Below, piece after piece: positions 8,083 through 16,497 of a stretch of 30,365 bases of DNA. The number at the start of each line of letters is the position of its first letter. The stretch's first letter is position 1. Location of the stretch: the NCBI GenBank assembly GCA_049513815.1, contig JBEKVR010000043.1:1-30365 (forward strand), written 5' to 3'. Both the position numbers and the translations under genes were made by a program. The notes beneath the pieces are model-generated. The model saw only the letters and a list, made by a program, of their open reading frames with translations, did no database searches and was not told the DNA's origin. The DNA is from Roseiarcus sp049513815 (lineage in GTDB: Bacteria > Pseudomonadota > Alphaproteobacteria > Rhizobiales > Beijerinckiaceae).

Positions 8083-8668
8083 GGCTGTCGTCCTTGCTAG
8101 GATTGTCCTTCTTAGCTCGTCGGGAACGGCGGCGCTGCCGTCACGCCGGGTTGACGGCTGTCGAGACAGGAATCGATTTCGGATTCAAAGCTGCTTTTCT
8201 GACGGAGGCGGCGTCGAGTCGCGGCGGTCCGATGGTTTCGAAACGGCGCATTCTCGATCGCTCGCCGCTCGATCGCGGCGAGCGCGGACCGCCGATCGCC
8301 TGCGATCCCGAAGCCCGCGAGCGGCGCAACGCGATCGAGCCCCGCGTCATTCGCTGCAATCCGCCTCTGCGCGTCACAGGGGCCCGAACGATCGCCTTCG
8401 GGCCGGCCAAAACGCGGCGGTTTCATCAGAATCCTCCCGCGGCCCGAACGATGCGCGCAAGGGTCCGCGAGGCGAAAGGTTAGATGCGCGCGCGATCGAC
8501 GGATAATGAAAATAGGCGAGCTGTCGATATCGTTCGGTTATCGGTGGACGCGGAATTTGAACAAGCGCGTCTCCCACATTCGGGAAAAACCGCGGCGTCG
8601 CTGTGCAAAAGACAGCGGCGCGGCTCAACGCATGGAGCTCAGGGCGGCGTTCTTGAACGATTTGAAGA
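8083..8668. other. Gene-free stretch between the apnL-like gene and the LysR gene
   Basis: About 586 bp hold no open frame resembling a known protein. The right part carries a terminator-like hairpin for the LysR gene (listed separately). The left part must hold the promoter of the apnL-like gene, but I could not identify convincing -35/-10 boxes. Confidence 0.5.
8584..8621 (-). terminator. Probable terminator of the LysR gene
   Basis: On the minus strand the arms GCGCCGCTGT and ACAGCGACGC pair over 10 bp with one G-T wobble around a 7-base loop, and TTTTT follows five bases after the stem. It begins 47 bp beyond the LysR stop codon. Confidence 0.5.
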
Positions 8669-9631
8669 CTATGCGGACGGGCCCGCTTCGGACGCGGAAG
8701 GTCGCCAACAAGCCCGGATTAGCTCCACCAACTCCAAAGCGTTCTGCCCGAGCATCTCGTCGCGCCGCGTGACAAGGCCGCAATCGGGAAGGCGCTCGTT
8801 CAACGGCACCGGCAGTTCAACGATGTCGCCGTGCGCGACCCAATTGGCGATGACGTTGCGCGGCAAGATTGACAGCATTCTCGCGCGGCGAACCAGGTTG
8901 ACGGTGGCGAAAATCGAAGCCGTCTCGATTGCGGCGGTTCGGGGAGCGCAGCCCAGATGGGCTAGCGAAGCTTCGAGGACCTGACGCAGCGGACTGGTCG
9001 ACGCCTGAAGGACCCACGTTTGCCCCGCGAGGTCGGCGGCCGTTATTTTGCTGCGCCCGGCGAGCGGGTGGTCCGGCGCGCAAAACGCGGAAACCGACTC
9101 CTCGAACAACGGCTCGTAGCTGAATATCGCGTGGTGTCGCGGTTCGGTGGGACGGCCGATTGCGACCTCGATGCTGCGCCGTTCCAAGGCTGCCAGCAGT
9201 TCGTCGCTCGTCCCGGTAAGGATGCGGACCGTCATGCGCGGGTGGCGCTCCCTCAGCGCCGCCAGCGCGTCTGGCAGAAGGTCGGCGACAGCGGACATCA
9301 CGGCGCCAATCGACAAACTGCCGTATCCGCCTTGTCTAAGGCTCGCCAAAGCGTCGAAGAAACGAGTGGTTTCGCTCAACGTGCGCCGGGCGTAAGCGAC
9401 GACCTCGAGCCCGATGGCCGTCGGCCTCACGCCACGCGGCAGCCGTTCGAACAGTTCGACGCCGAGTTGGTCCTCGAGATCGCGCAGAATCTTGCTGATG
9501 GCCGGCTGCGTCATGTTCAAACCGCGAGCTGCTGAATGAACGCTGCCGTAGTGCGTGATCGCGTCCACGATCTGCAGATGCTTGAAGCGGATCCGGCTGA
9601 ACGCGTGCGCGACATGCGGGGTGGAGCCCAT
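8669..9631 (-). CDS. LysR-family transcriptional regulator (GbpR-like)
   Basis: This 320-residue regulator has an N-terminal winged helix-turn-helix at about residues 17-75 (FKHLQIVDAI, GSVHSAARGLNMTQPAISKI, LEDQLGVELFER) and a LysR substrate-binding domain for the rest. The FKHLQ start and the RLPRGVRPT turn resemble GbpR, the LysR protein that in Agrobacterium controls the divergently placed chvE sugar-binding protein gene. Here it is likewise divergent from a sugar-binding protein gene, 166 bp away, so it very probably controls importer 2 and the following catabolic operon in response to a sugar or its metabolite. The ATG at 9631 is the first plausible start but has a weak ribosome-binding site. 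Confidence 0.88.
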   Translation of the reverse strand: MGSTPHVAHAFSRIRFKHLQIVDAITHYGSVHSAARGLNMTQPAISKILRDLEDQLGVELFERLPRGVRPTAIGLEVVAYARRTLSETTRFFDALASLRQGGYGSLSIGAVMSAVADLLPDALAALRERHPRMTVRILTGTSDELLAALERRSIEVAIGRPTEPRHHAIFSYEPLFEESVSAFCAPDHPLAGRSKITAADLAGQTWVLQASTSPLRQVLEASLAHLGCAPRTAAIETASIFATVNLVRRARMLSILPRNVIANWVAHGDIVELPVPLNERLPDCGLVTRRDEMLGQNALELVELIRACWRPSASEAGPSA

Positions 9632-9656
9632 GAGAGGTATTCCATTTCGTAATCGA

Positions 9657-9676
9657 TAGCCAAATTTAATTCGCTA
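9657..9676. promoter_or_regulatory. Possible LysR-binding inverted repeat
   Basis: TAGC-N12-GCTA with an AAATTT centre lies in an AT-rich patch just upstream of the LysR gene and within the divergent gap. Position fits an autoregulatory LysR site, but the arms are only four bases, so chance is possible. Confidence 0.3.
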
Positions 9677-9797
9677 CCCGCATCCATGGCAATCAGCATA
9701 GCTCTTCAACGGGAAGGGGCCGAAGCGCTCTACTCGAAAAGGCGCCGCGCGCCTGGATTGGCGCTCATGCAGAGCGCGATGGGAGGGAAGACAAGCC

Positions 9798-10763
9798 ATG
9801 AACATCATCATTGATCGGCGTCGCCTGTTGTTCGCGTCAGGCTCTCTGGCCGTCGCGGGACTTGTTGCGGGGCAGTCCGCCTTCGCCGCCAACAAGCCGC
9901 TCGTCATCGCCACCTCGCTGCCGAGCCTGGCTTTCCCCTGGTACGTGCACATGAACGAGGGGTTCCAGAGCGAGGCGAAGAAGCTCGGTGACATCACGCT
10001 CATCGGCCTGGACGGCCAGAACTCGGCGGCGAAGCAGACAGCCGACATCGAGAGCGCGATCACCAAGAAGGTCGACGCCATTCTCATCGCGCCGAGCGAC
10101 GTCGACGCACTGTCGCCGGTGCTCGCCCAGGCGATCACCGCCGGCATCCCGGTCGTCACCGTCGATAGGCCGACCCGGGGCGTCCAAGGCATCCTCTATC
10201 ACGTCGGCGCTGACAATGCGAAAGGCGGCGAAGTGCAGGGCCAGGCGATCATGAACGCGTTCCCGCAGGGCGCGAAGATCTTCAACCTGCAGGGGCAGCT
10301 GGGCTCGGGGAACGCTATCGCCCGAAGCAAGGGCATGCACAGCGTTCTCGACCAGCACAAGGACAAGTACAAGTTCGTCTTCGAACAGACGGCGAACTTC
10401 TCGCAGTCGGAAGCCCTCAACGTCACTGAAGCCGGCCTGTCCGGCCAGGGCAAGCCGGACGTGATCGTCACCGGCAACGACGACATGGCGCTCGGCGCGG
10501 TGGCGGCGCTGCAGGCGCGCAACATCACCGACGTCGCCGTCTTCGGCTTCGACGCGATCCCCGAAGCGCTGAAGCTGATCAAGAGCGGCGACATGCGGGC
10601 GACGATCGAGCAGTATCCCGCCGAACAATGCGCGCGCGCGGCGCGCGTCGCCGTGGCCTTCCTGCGCGAGGGCAAGAAGCCGGACGTGGCGGTCGACCTG
10701 CTTACCCCGACTCTCATCGCCAAGGAGAACCTCTCCTCGGCTGAACGCATCGGCGAGATGTAA
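9798..10763 (+). CDS. Sugar ABC transporter substrate-binding protein of importer 2
   Basis: This 321-residue periplasmic binding protein is RbsB-like (PF13407). The N-terminus, DRRRLLFASG then a hydrophobic stretch ending in QSAFA|AN, has a twin-arginine-like motif before the h-region, so Tat export is possible, though Sec cannot be excluded. Mature features are FPWYVHMNEGFQSEAKKLG, the helix with DIESAITKKVDAILIAPSD, GIPVVTVDRP, and the second-lobe VTGNDDMALGAVAALQA with VFGFDAIPEAL. A GGGAGGGAAG ribosome-binding site precedes the ATG. A strong hairpin follows the stop, which may raise the level of this message relative to the membrane subunits. The gene heads the 9.8-18.7 kb operon and is divergent from the LysR gene. 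Confidence 0.93.
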   Translation: MNIIIDRRRLLFASGSLAVAGLVAGQSAFAANKPLVIATSLPSLAFPWYVHMNEGFQSEAKKLGDITLIGLDGQNSAAKQTADIESAITKKVDAILIAPSDVDALSPVLAQAITAGIPVVTVDRPTRGVQGILYHVGADNAKGGEVQGQAIMNAFPQGAKIFNLQGQLGSGNAIARSKGMHSVLDQHKDKYKFVFEQTANFSQSEALNVTEAGLSGQGKPDVIVTGNDDMALGAVAALQARNITDVAVFGFDAIPEALKLIKSGDMRATIEQYPAEQCARAARVAVAFLREGKKPDVAVDLLTPTLIAKENLSSAERIGEM

Positions 10764-10780
10764 TCGAGCAAGCTCGCATT

Positions 10781-10815
10781 CGCCGAGGGTCGGCCGATTC
10801 GACCGACCCTCGGCG
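10781..10815 (+). promoter_or_regulatory. Intercistronic stem-loop after the binding-protein gene
   Basis: A perfect 13-bp stem (CGCCGAGGGTCGG with CCGACCCTCGGCG) encloses a 9-base loop, 17 bp after the stop codon. No T-run follows, so it is more likely an mRNA-stabilising or attenuating hairpin that lets the binding protein be made in excess than a full terminator. Confidence 0.7.
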
Positions 10816-10883
10816 GAACGAAACAATCGCCGCGGCAGTCGCCCGCCAAGGACCTGGGTGAGCGGGATTTTCGGTCAGTAATC

Positions 10884-12407
10884 ATGGACGCCAGCGCATA
10901 TCGGCTCGTCGCCGAAAAGCTCACAAAGCGCTATTTTGGGGCCGTCGCGCTCGTCGACGTCTCGTTGAGCATTCGCCCCGGCGAGATCCATGGTCTGCTG
11001 GGCGAAAACGGGGCGGGCAAATCCACGCTTCTGAAGATTATTTCCGGCGTTCATCGGCCGGACTCCGGCCAAGTGTTCTGGGAGGGCCGCCCCGTCGAGA
11101 TCTGGAGCCCGCGTACGGCTGGCGCACTGGGCATCGCGATGATCCACCAGGAGCTGAACCTGGTGCAGGATTTGTCCGTCGCCGAGAACGTCTTCATCCG
11201 CCGCGAACCCACGACGCGTTTCGGATTGATTGACTGGTCAGCGCTCTGGCGCATAACGCGTGAACTGTTGCTGAACTCTGGGATCGACCTCGACCCGCGG
11301 GCGCGGGTGCGCGATCTTTCAATCGCCGAGCAGCAGATGGTGGAGATCGCCCGCGCCTTGTCGGCGAACGCGCGGCTCCTGATCATGGACGAGCCGACGT
11401 CGTCCCTCCCAGAGCGCGAGTCCAACCGTCTGCTGGACTTGATGAGAACACTCAGCGGCAGCGGGATCTCGATCCTCTTCGTCACCCATCGCATGGCTGA
11501 AGCGCTCGCCGTGTGCGATCGCTTCACGGTCTTGCGCGATGGGCGCCTCGCCGGCGAAGCCACCAAGGCGGAAATCTCGGCCGAGCGCCTGATCTCGATG
11601 ATGGCGGGACGCGAGGCCAACGTTCTCTACAAGCGCTCCAACAAGACCCATGCGATCGGCGCGGTGCGGTTGGCGGTCGAGGACATTCGGACGCGGCCGT
11701 GCCGAGGCAGACGAGGCGCGCAGGTCCGGGGGGTTTCCCTGTCGGTTCGGGCGGGCGAAATCCTCGGCCTCGCTGGACTGATCGGCGCCGGACGCAGCGA
11801 GCTCGCGAGCGCCATTTTCGGCGCCGACCGGCGTGTTTCGGGGCGGATCCTGCTCGACGGCGAGCCGGTCGATATCCGTACGCCGCGAGACGCGATGCGG
11901 CTCGGCATCGTATTGGCGCCCGAAGACCGCAAACGCCAATCGCTGTTCCCCAACCTGGGCGTGCGGGCGAATTTCGCCATGGCGGCGCTCGATCGTTTCA
12001 GCCGGTTCGCGTGGATGCAAAAGCGGGCGGAGACGCTCGAGCTTGGTCGATTCCGCACGGCTCTCAGGATCCGCATGGGCGCCGTCGACCAGCCCGTGCG
12101 TCGGCTTTCCGGCGGCAATCAGCAGAAGGTCATTCTCGCCCGGTGGCTGGTTCTCGCTCCGAAAGTCTTGATTGTGGACGAACCGACACGCGGCGTCGAC
12201 GTTGGCGCGAAGAGCGAAGTTCACGCGCTGCTCGATCAGTTGGCCGCCCAGGGCGTAGCCGTGATCGTCATCTCCTCGGAGCTGCCAGAACTCATGTCGA
12301 TTGCAGATCGCATCGTCACGTTGCGCGAAGGCGTCGTCACTGGCGAGACCGCCGGTCCCCAGGCGACGAGCGAGCGGCTCATGGCGTTGATGACTCTTGG
12401 CGCGTGA
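10884..12407 (+). CDS. Sugar ABC transporter ATP-binding protein of importer 2 (RbsA-like)
   Basis: This 507-residue double-ATPase subunit energises importer 2. Domain 1 shows Walker A GENGAGKST at residues 40-48, IHQELNLVQDLSVAENVF, signature LSIAEQQMVEIARAL and Walker B LLIMDEPTSSLPERE. Domain 2 has the degenerate GLIGAGRSELASA loop, PEDRKRQSLFPNLGVRANF, canonical LSGGNQQKVILARWL and DEPTRGVDVGAKSE. The Ser-Ser-Leu after DEPT in the first domain replaces the more usual Ala-Ala-Leu and is tolerated in the family. It follows the binding-protein gene after a 120-bp gap holding the stem-loop, and ends 3 bp before the permease. The ribosome-binding site before 10884 is poor, consistent with lower expression than the binding protein. 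Confidence 0.95.
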   Translation: MDASAYRLVAEKLTKRYFGAVALVDVSLSIRPGEIHGLLGENGAGKSTLLKIISGVHRPDSGQVFWEGRPVEIWSPRTAGALGIAMIHQELNLVQDLSVAENVFIRREPTTRFGLIDWSALWRITRELLLNSGIDLDPRARVRDLSIAEQQMVEIARALSANARLLIMDEPTSSLPERESNRLLDLMRTLSGSGISILFVTHRMAEALAVCDRFTVLRDGRLAGEATKAEISAERLISMMAGREANVLYKRSNKTHAIGAVRLAVEDIRTRPCRGRRGAQVRGVSLSVRAGEILGLAGLIGAGRSELASAIFGADRRVSGRILLDGEPVDIRTPRDAMRLGIVLAPEDRKRQSLFPNLGVRANFAMAALDRFSRFAWMQKRAETLELGRFRTALRIRMGAVDQPVRRLSGGNQQKVILARWLVLAPKVLIVDEPTRGVDVGAKSEVHALLDQLAAQGVAVIVISSELPELMSIADRIVTLREGVVTGETAGPQATSERLMALMTLGA

Positions 12408-12410
12408 AGA

Positions 12411-13451
12411 ATGAACGAGGAGAAAATGACAGCGATGCTGATCTCCGGCGATGACACTTCGCGACCGCCGCGACGGCGAGTCCAAGCCGTTTTGGCGAAG
12501 CTGGCGCCGCTCGGCTTCCTGTTTGCGCTGATCGTCGTCTTCTCGCTCCTGAACCATAACTTCCTGGAGCCCAGCAATCTCTTCAACGTGATGCGGCAGG
12601 TTTCGATCACCGGACTCATCGCGCTCGGCATGACGTTCGTGATCCTGACCGGCGGCATTGATCTTTCGGTCGGGTCGATCCTCGCCCTCGCCGGCATCCT
12701 CGCTGCGATCGTCGCCAAAGGTTTCGCTGGCAGTTCCCTGTCGCTCGACGCCGAAGCGCACGCAGGCGCGCCTTGGTGCATTGCGATGGCGGCCGCACTG
12801 GCGACCGGCGCCGTCTGCGGCGGCGCGCAGGGGATCGCGATCACGCGTTTGAAAGTTCCCCCCTTCGTCGTGACGCTCGGCGGCTTGTCGGCCTTCAGGG
12901 GGTTGACGTTATGGGTCTCGGGCGCGGGCCCGATCTCCGGCTTCGATCCTTCGATTCGCTGGTGGGGGCAGGGCTTGATCGGGCCGGTTCCCGTGCCGGT
13001 GATCCTCTTCCTGGCCGCGGCGGTGATCTGCCATGTGGTTCTGTCACAAACCCGCTACGGCCGGCAGATCTACGCCGTCGGCGGCAACCAGGAGGCGGCT
13101 CACCTCGTCGGCATCGCCAACGACCGCATCCTTGTGTCGGTCTATGTGATCGTCGGCGCGCTCGCCGGCCTCGCCGGCTTCATTCTGATGGGCCGTCTAA
13201 ACACCGCCGAAGCGATCGCCGGCAGCGGTTACGAACTCACCGTCATCGCGGCGGTGGTCATCGGCGGCACGAGTCTGTTCGGCGGGTCGGGTTCGGTTGC
13301 GGGCACGATGATCGGCGCGATCCTGATCGGCGTGTTGGTCAACGGCCTCGTGCTGCTGAATGTGTCGTCCTACATCCAACAAGTGATCGTCGGCCTCATG
13401 ATCGTTGCGGCGGTCGGCTTCGATCGGTTCGTCGCATCGCTGAGAGAATAG
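12411..13451 (+). CDS. Sugar ABC transporter permease of importer 2 (RbsC-like)
   Basis: This permease has up to 346 residues and many hydrophobic helices, with the family hallmarks ILTGGIDLSVGSILALAGI, TRYGRQIYAVGGNQEAAHLVGI and the closing GVLVNGLVLLNVSSYIQQVIVG. The start is uncertain. ATG 12411 follows the ATPase stop by 3 bp but lacks a clear ribosome-binding site. ATG 12426 is preceded by GAGGAG three bases upstream, and ATG 12435 is also possible. It has an insert of about 15 residues (GSSLSLDAEAHAGAP) after the second core helix compared with the permease of importer 1. A 280-bp gap with no recognisable gene separates it from the transaldolase gene. Confidence 0.94.
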   Translation: MNEEKMTAMLISGDDTSRPPRRRVQAVLAKLAPLGFLFALIVVFSLLNHNFLEPSNLFNVMRQVSITGLIALGMTFVILTGGIDLSVGSILALAGILAAIVAKGFAGSSLSLDAEAHAGAPWCIAMAAALATGAVCGGAQGIAITRLKVPPFVVTLGGLSAFRGLTLWVSGAGPISGFDPSIRWWGQGLIGPVPVPVILFLAAAVICHVVLSQTRYGRQIYAVGGNQEAAHLVGIANDRILVSVYVIVGALAGLAGFILMGRLNTAEAIAGSGYELTVIAAVVIGGTSLFGGSGSVAGTMIGAILIGVLVNGLVLLNVSSYIQQVIVGLMIVAAVGFDRFVASLRE

Positions 13452-13733
13452 AGCCGCCGCCAAGCGGTCCCCATTCGCGCGGATTCATCGCGCGCGGCCC
13501 CGAGAGTGATTTGCGCAAACGCGCGGCGCGGCGGCGAACAGGCGCCGCGGCCCGATACGGCTGCGCCCGAAAGAGAGCAACGAAACTTCGAGCTGACCGA
13601 TGTCCAGACTCACCCATTCCCATTCCGAGCGCGCTCCTGCGCGACGGGCGACCGGTTGGCGAACGGGGCGCCGTTCACGGCCGCTCCGTGTTCGACGATC
13701 GAGAATTGCGTCTGCATGCGATGAGAGGAAATG

Positions 13734-14777
13734 ATGAGCAAGATTGAATACTTGAGCTGGATGGCGAAGAGCACCCCGACTCAATGGTGCAACGACTCCG
13801 CTCTGACGCTGGATTTGGACGCTGCGTTGGAGAGCGGCGCCATAGGCTGCACGTCGAACGCGCCGCTCACCTTCGAGGCGCTGACTGTCGAGCCGAAGCT
13901 TTACGCGGATGGCGTGGCCGCCATTCCGCCAACTGCGCTGGGCGACGATCGCGTCGTCGAATTGCTCGGCGTCGTCGTGCGCAACATCGCTCGCCGTCTG
14001 CGCGGCATCTATGAGACGAGCGGTAGGACCCGCGGCTTCATTCGTTGCCAAGTCCAGCCGAAGAAGTCCGGCAATGGCGCCGCGATGCTCCGCCAGGGTC
14101 AGAAGATCGCCAGCTGGGGCGACAACGTCATGGTCAAGATTCCGGGGACCTTCTCGGGCATCCAGGTGCTCGAGGAGCTCGCCGCGGCGGGAGTTCCCAC
14201 GACCCCGACCGTGTGCGTTTCCGTTTCCCAGGTTCTCGCGGCGGCGGCGGCCAACGAGCGCGGCGCCGCTCGCGCCAAGGCGGCGGGACTTGCGCCGGCG
14301 CCGTCGACGGCGGCGCTCGTCATGGGGCGGTTGCAGGATTATCTCGCGGCCATCAATCAAGAGCGCAACGCCGGCTTGTCGCCGACGGATCTCGAAACAG
14401 CCGCCCTAGCCGTGGTCAAGCGCTGCTACGCGATCATGAAGTCGCGCGGCTACGCCCAGCTCCTTATGCCGGCCGCGTTCCGTGCGCCGCGTCAGGTCGC
14501 GGAACTGGTTGGAGCGGTCGCGCATATGACGATCCACCCGAAGATTCAGGCCGCGATCGTGAAGGCCGATGCGGAAGGCGTCATCAAGCGCAGGATCGCC
14601 ATCGACGATCCGGTCGATGCGGACGCCGTCGCGCGCGTCACCAAGGCGCTGCCCGAGTTCGCCCTCGCTTACGAATCCGAGGGGCTCCGACCGGAGGACT
14701 TCGACGCTTTTGGCGCGACGGTGAGAACGCTGGACGGTTTCGACAAGTCCGGCTGGCAGAAACTCCAGGCGCTGTGA
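13734..14777 (+). CDS. Transaldolase-family enzyme
   Basis: This 347-residue cytosolic protein belongs to the transaldolase family (PF00923), Schiff-base enzymes that transfer or release a dihydroxyacetone-type unit. Visible motifs are GCTSNAPLTFEAL (family GATSNPxxL) near residue 38, and VMVKIPGTFSGIQVLEELAA, in which Lys ~135 occupies the position of the catalytic lysine (Lys132 of E. coli TalB), followed by GVPTTPTVCVSVSQVLAAA. It is diverged from housekeeping transaldolases. Its operon encodes a sugar importer, an epimerase, an SDR, tartronate semialdehyde reductase and glycerate kinase, so a specialised aldolase or transaldolase step in sugar-acid breakdown is likely. ATG 13734 is chosen over 13731 because AGAGGAA is better spaced. 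Exact reaction unknown. Confidence 0.85.
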   Translation: MSKIEYLSWMAKSTPTQWCNDSALTLDLDAALESGAIGCTSNAPLTFEALTVEPKLYADGVAAIPPTALGDDRVVELLGVVVRNIARRLRGIYETSGRTRGFIRCQVQPKKSGNGAAMLRQGQKIASWGDNVMVKIPGTFSGIQVLEELAAAGVPTTPTVCVSVSQVLAAAAANERGAARAKAAGLAPAPSTAALVMGRLQDYLAAINQERNAGLSPTDLETAALAVVKRCYAIMKSRGYAQLLMPAAFRAPRQVAELVGAVAHMTIHPKIQAAIVKADAEGVIKRRIAIDDPVDADAVARVTKALPEFALAYESEGLRPEDFDAFGATVRTLDGFDKSGWQKLQAL

Positions 14778-14784
14778 GGGCGCC

Positions 14785-15660
14785 GTGGACAGGAGAGTCA
14801 GTTACGGGGTCGCCGTTTCCCAGGAGGTCCTCGGCGAGGGCGCGTCCGTGCCTCTTCAGGGCGGGGTCGCCGAGGGAATGGCGGCGGCGGCGGCGTTGGG
14901 CTTCGAGTGCGTCGAACTTCACATCCGCAATCCGAGCGATTTCGATCCGAAGGCGCTCGCCAGCGTTTCGGCCGAGACCGGTGTTCGGATCGCGGCGATC
15001 GGCACCGGCCTCGAATACAGCCTGAACGGCCTCAGTCTGACGTCCGACGATCCAGGCGTCCGGGAGAAGGCCTCGCGGCGCATGCGCGAGCACATTGACC
15101 TTGCCGCGCACTTTGGCGCCGTGGTCTTCCTCGGATTGATCCGCGGCAAGTGCGGTCGCAAGGCGCTCGTTCCTGAGTATCTTGATCGGCTCGAGCGGCA
15201 GCTCGCGCCGCTCGCCGAATATGCGGCGGATAAGCGGGCGCCGACCGGGCTGGAGCCGGTCGCCTACTATTTTTCCGACCTCCTCAACACGACGGCCGAA
15301 ACGCTGGAGTTTCTGAAACGCCCAGGTCTTCAGGGGATCGGCCTGCTGCTCGACACCCACCACATCCATCTTGAAGAGAAGGACATGGACGCCGCCTTCC
15401 TCAGTTGCGCGGGCAGGATCACCCACGTCCATCTCTCCGACTCCAACCGCCGTTATCCGGGCGCCGGCGCCGTCGACTTCTTTTGGGTCGCGCGCGTGCT
15501 CGACGCCATCGGCTACGCCGGCGCCGTCTCCCTCGAGATCTTGCCGACCCCGTCCGGCGAGGAGGCTGCGCGGCGCGGCATAGCCCGGATGCGAAAGCTT
15601 TGGGACTCCCCGCGCGAGGCTCGGAGAACGGGAAGCGCTGCGGCGTCTGGCGGTCGATGA
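14785..15660 (+). CDS. Sugar (keto-acid) epimerase/isomerase, IolO-like TIM barrel
   Basis: This 291-residue protein is of the xylose isomerase-like TIM-barrel (AP endonuclease 2) family. Its pattern FECVELHIRNPSDFD, IAAIGTGLEYSLNGLSLTSDD and AVVFLGLIRGKCGR closely follows Thermotoga IolO (TM0416), which epimerises 5-keto-L-gluconate to D-tagaturonate. Putative metal ligands occur in the expected order: Glu in GLEPV, Asp/His in LLDTHHIHLEE, His in THVHLSDSNRRYPG and Glu in SLEILPTPSG. The GTG start at 14785 has a GAGGG site and lies 7 bp after the transaldolase stop, so the two are translated together. It probably rearranges a keto-sugar or keto-acid before cleavage. The last ~20 residues are a basic, low-complexity tail. 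The precise substrate is inference. Confidence 0.8.
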   Translation: MDRRVSYGVAVSQEVLGEGASVPLQGGVAEGMAAAAALGFECVELHIRNPSDFDPKALASVSAETGVRIAAIGTGLEYSLNGLSLTSDDPGVREKASRRMREHIDLAAHFGAVVFLGLIRGKCGRKALVPEYLDRLERQLAPLAEYAADKRAPTGLEPVAYYFSDLLNTTAETLEFLKRPGLQGIGLLLDTHHIHLEEKDMDAAFLSCAGRITHVHLSDSNRRYPGAGAVDFFWVARVLDAIGYAGAVSLEILPTPSGEEAARRGIARMRKLWDSPREARRTGSAAASGGR

Positions 15661-15698
15661 CGACGCCAAACGTTCACGAACGACAACAGGAAATAGCC

Positions 15699-16445
15699 AT
15701 GGAAAACAGGCGCAGAATCGCGATCGTCACAGGAGGCGCGCGCGGGATTGGCAGCGCCATCGCCAGGGCGTTCGCCGCAGACGGGATTCGCCCGGTCATC
15801 GCCGACAATGATTTCGAGGCAGCCACGAAGACGGCCGACGAAATCCGCGCGTCGGGCGTCGAGGCCACCGCGATCAGGTTCGACGTGTCGAAGAACGAGG
15901 ACGTCGTTCGTCTCATCGACGAAACGGTCGCGACGTTCGGACGGCTCGACATTTTGGTGAACAACGCCGGCATCCTGAGCAACACGCCCTATGACGAGGT
16001 GTCCGAAGCGGAGTGGGACCGGGTTCTGGACACCAATCTCAAGGGGGCGATGTTCGCCACGCGCGAGGCCCTGCGGCCGATGCTGGCGCAGGGATGGGGG
16101 CGTGTGATCTCGATTTCCTCCCTGGCCGGCCGCAGCGGCGGCGTCAGCGTCGGTCCGGCGTATGTCGCGTCCAAAGCGGGGCTGGTCGGCTTGACGCGGC
16201 ATCTGGCGAAGAAGGTCGCCCGATACGGAATCACCGTGAACGCCGTCGCTCCCGGAACGACCGAAACCGACATCATCAAAGGGTTCACCGAAGAGCAGAC
16301 GATGGCGATCAACGAGGCGATCCCGGTCGGCAGGCTCGGCAAGCCGGAGGAGATCGCCGCTACGGTGGCGTTCCTCGCCTCCGATGTGGCCGCTTTCATT
16401 ACTGGCGCGGTGATCGACGTCAACGGCGGGATGTACATGGGCTGA
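15699..16445 (+). CDS. SDR-family NAD(P)-dependent oxidoreductase
   Basis: This 248-residue classical short-chain dehydrogenase has the cofactor motif TGGARGIG at residues 12-19, LVNNAG, an active-site Ser in ISISSLAGRSG, the catalytic Tyr/Lys in YVASK, and the C-terminal FITGAVIDVNGGMYMG. The Asp-Asn after the second beta strand (VIADND) suggests NAD(H) rather than NADP(H). The start is taken at ATG 15699, which has an AGGAA site 5 bases upstream and begins directly at the Rossmann strand. An in-frame ATG at 15657 overlapping the previous stop (ATGA) would add 14 residues. In this operon it probably oxidises a sugar or sugar-acid hydroxyl; the family is too broad to say which. Confidence 0.9.
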   Translation: MENRRRIAIVTGGARGIGSAIARAFAADGIRPVIADNDFEAATKTADEIRASGVEATAIRFDVSKNEDVVRLIDETVATFGRLDILVNNAGILSNTPYDEVSEAEWDRVLDTNLKGAMFATREALRPMLAQGWGRVISISSLAGRSGGVSVGPAYVASKAGLVGLTRHLAKKVARYGITVNAVAPGTTETDIIKGFTEEQTMAINEAIPVGRLGKPEEIAATVAFLASDVAAFITGAVIDVNGGMYMG

Positions 16446-16497
16446 GATCCGATCCGCATTTGCCGATCGAACTCGCAGACGACAGGAGAGAAGCGAA

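Noticed and set aside
8112..8506. Several overlapping short frames between the apnL-like and LysR genes
   Set aside because: None has a ribosome-binding site or recognisable domain, and frames are open on both strands as expected from high GC.
11319..12761. Long minus-strand open frame (480 codons) opposite the ATPase and permease of importer 2
   Set aside because: It is the antisense shadow of two clear genes in GC-rich DNA and shows no family motifs; the same applies to 9837-10826, 16420-17670 and 23384-24964.
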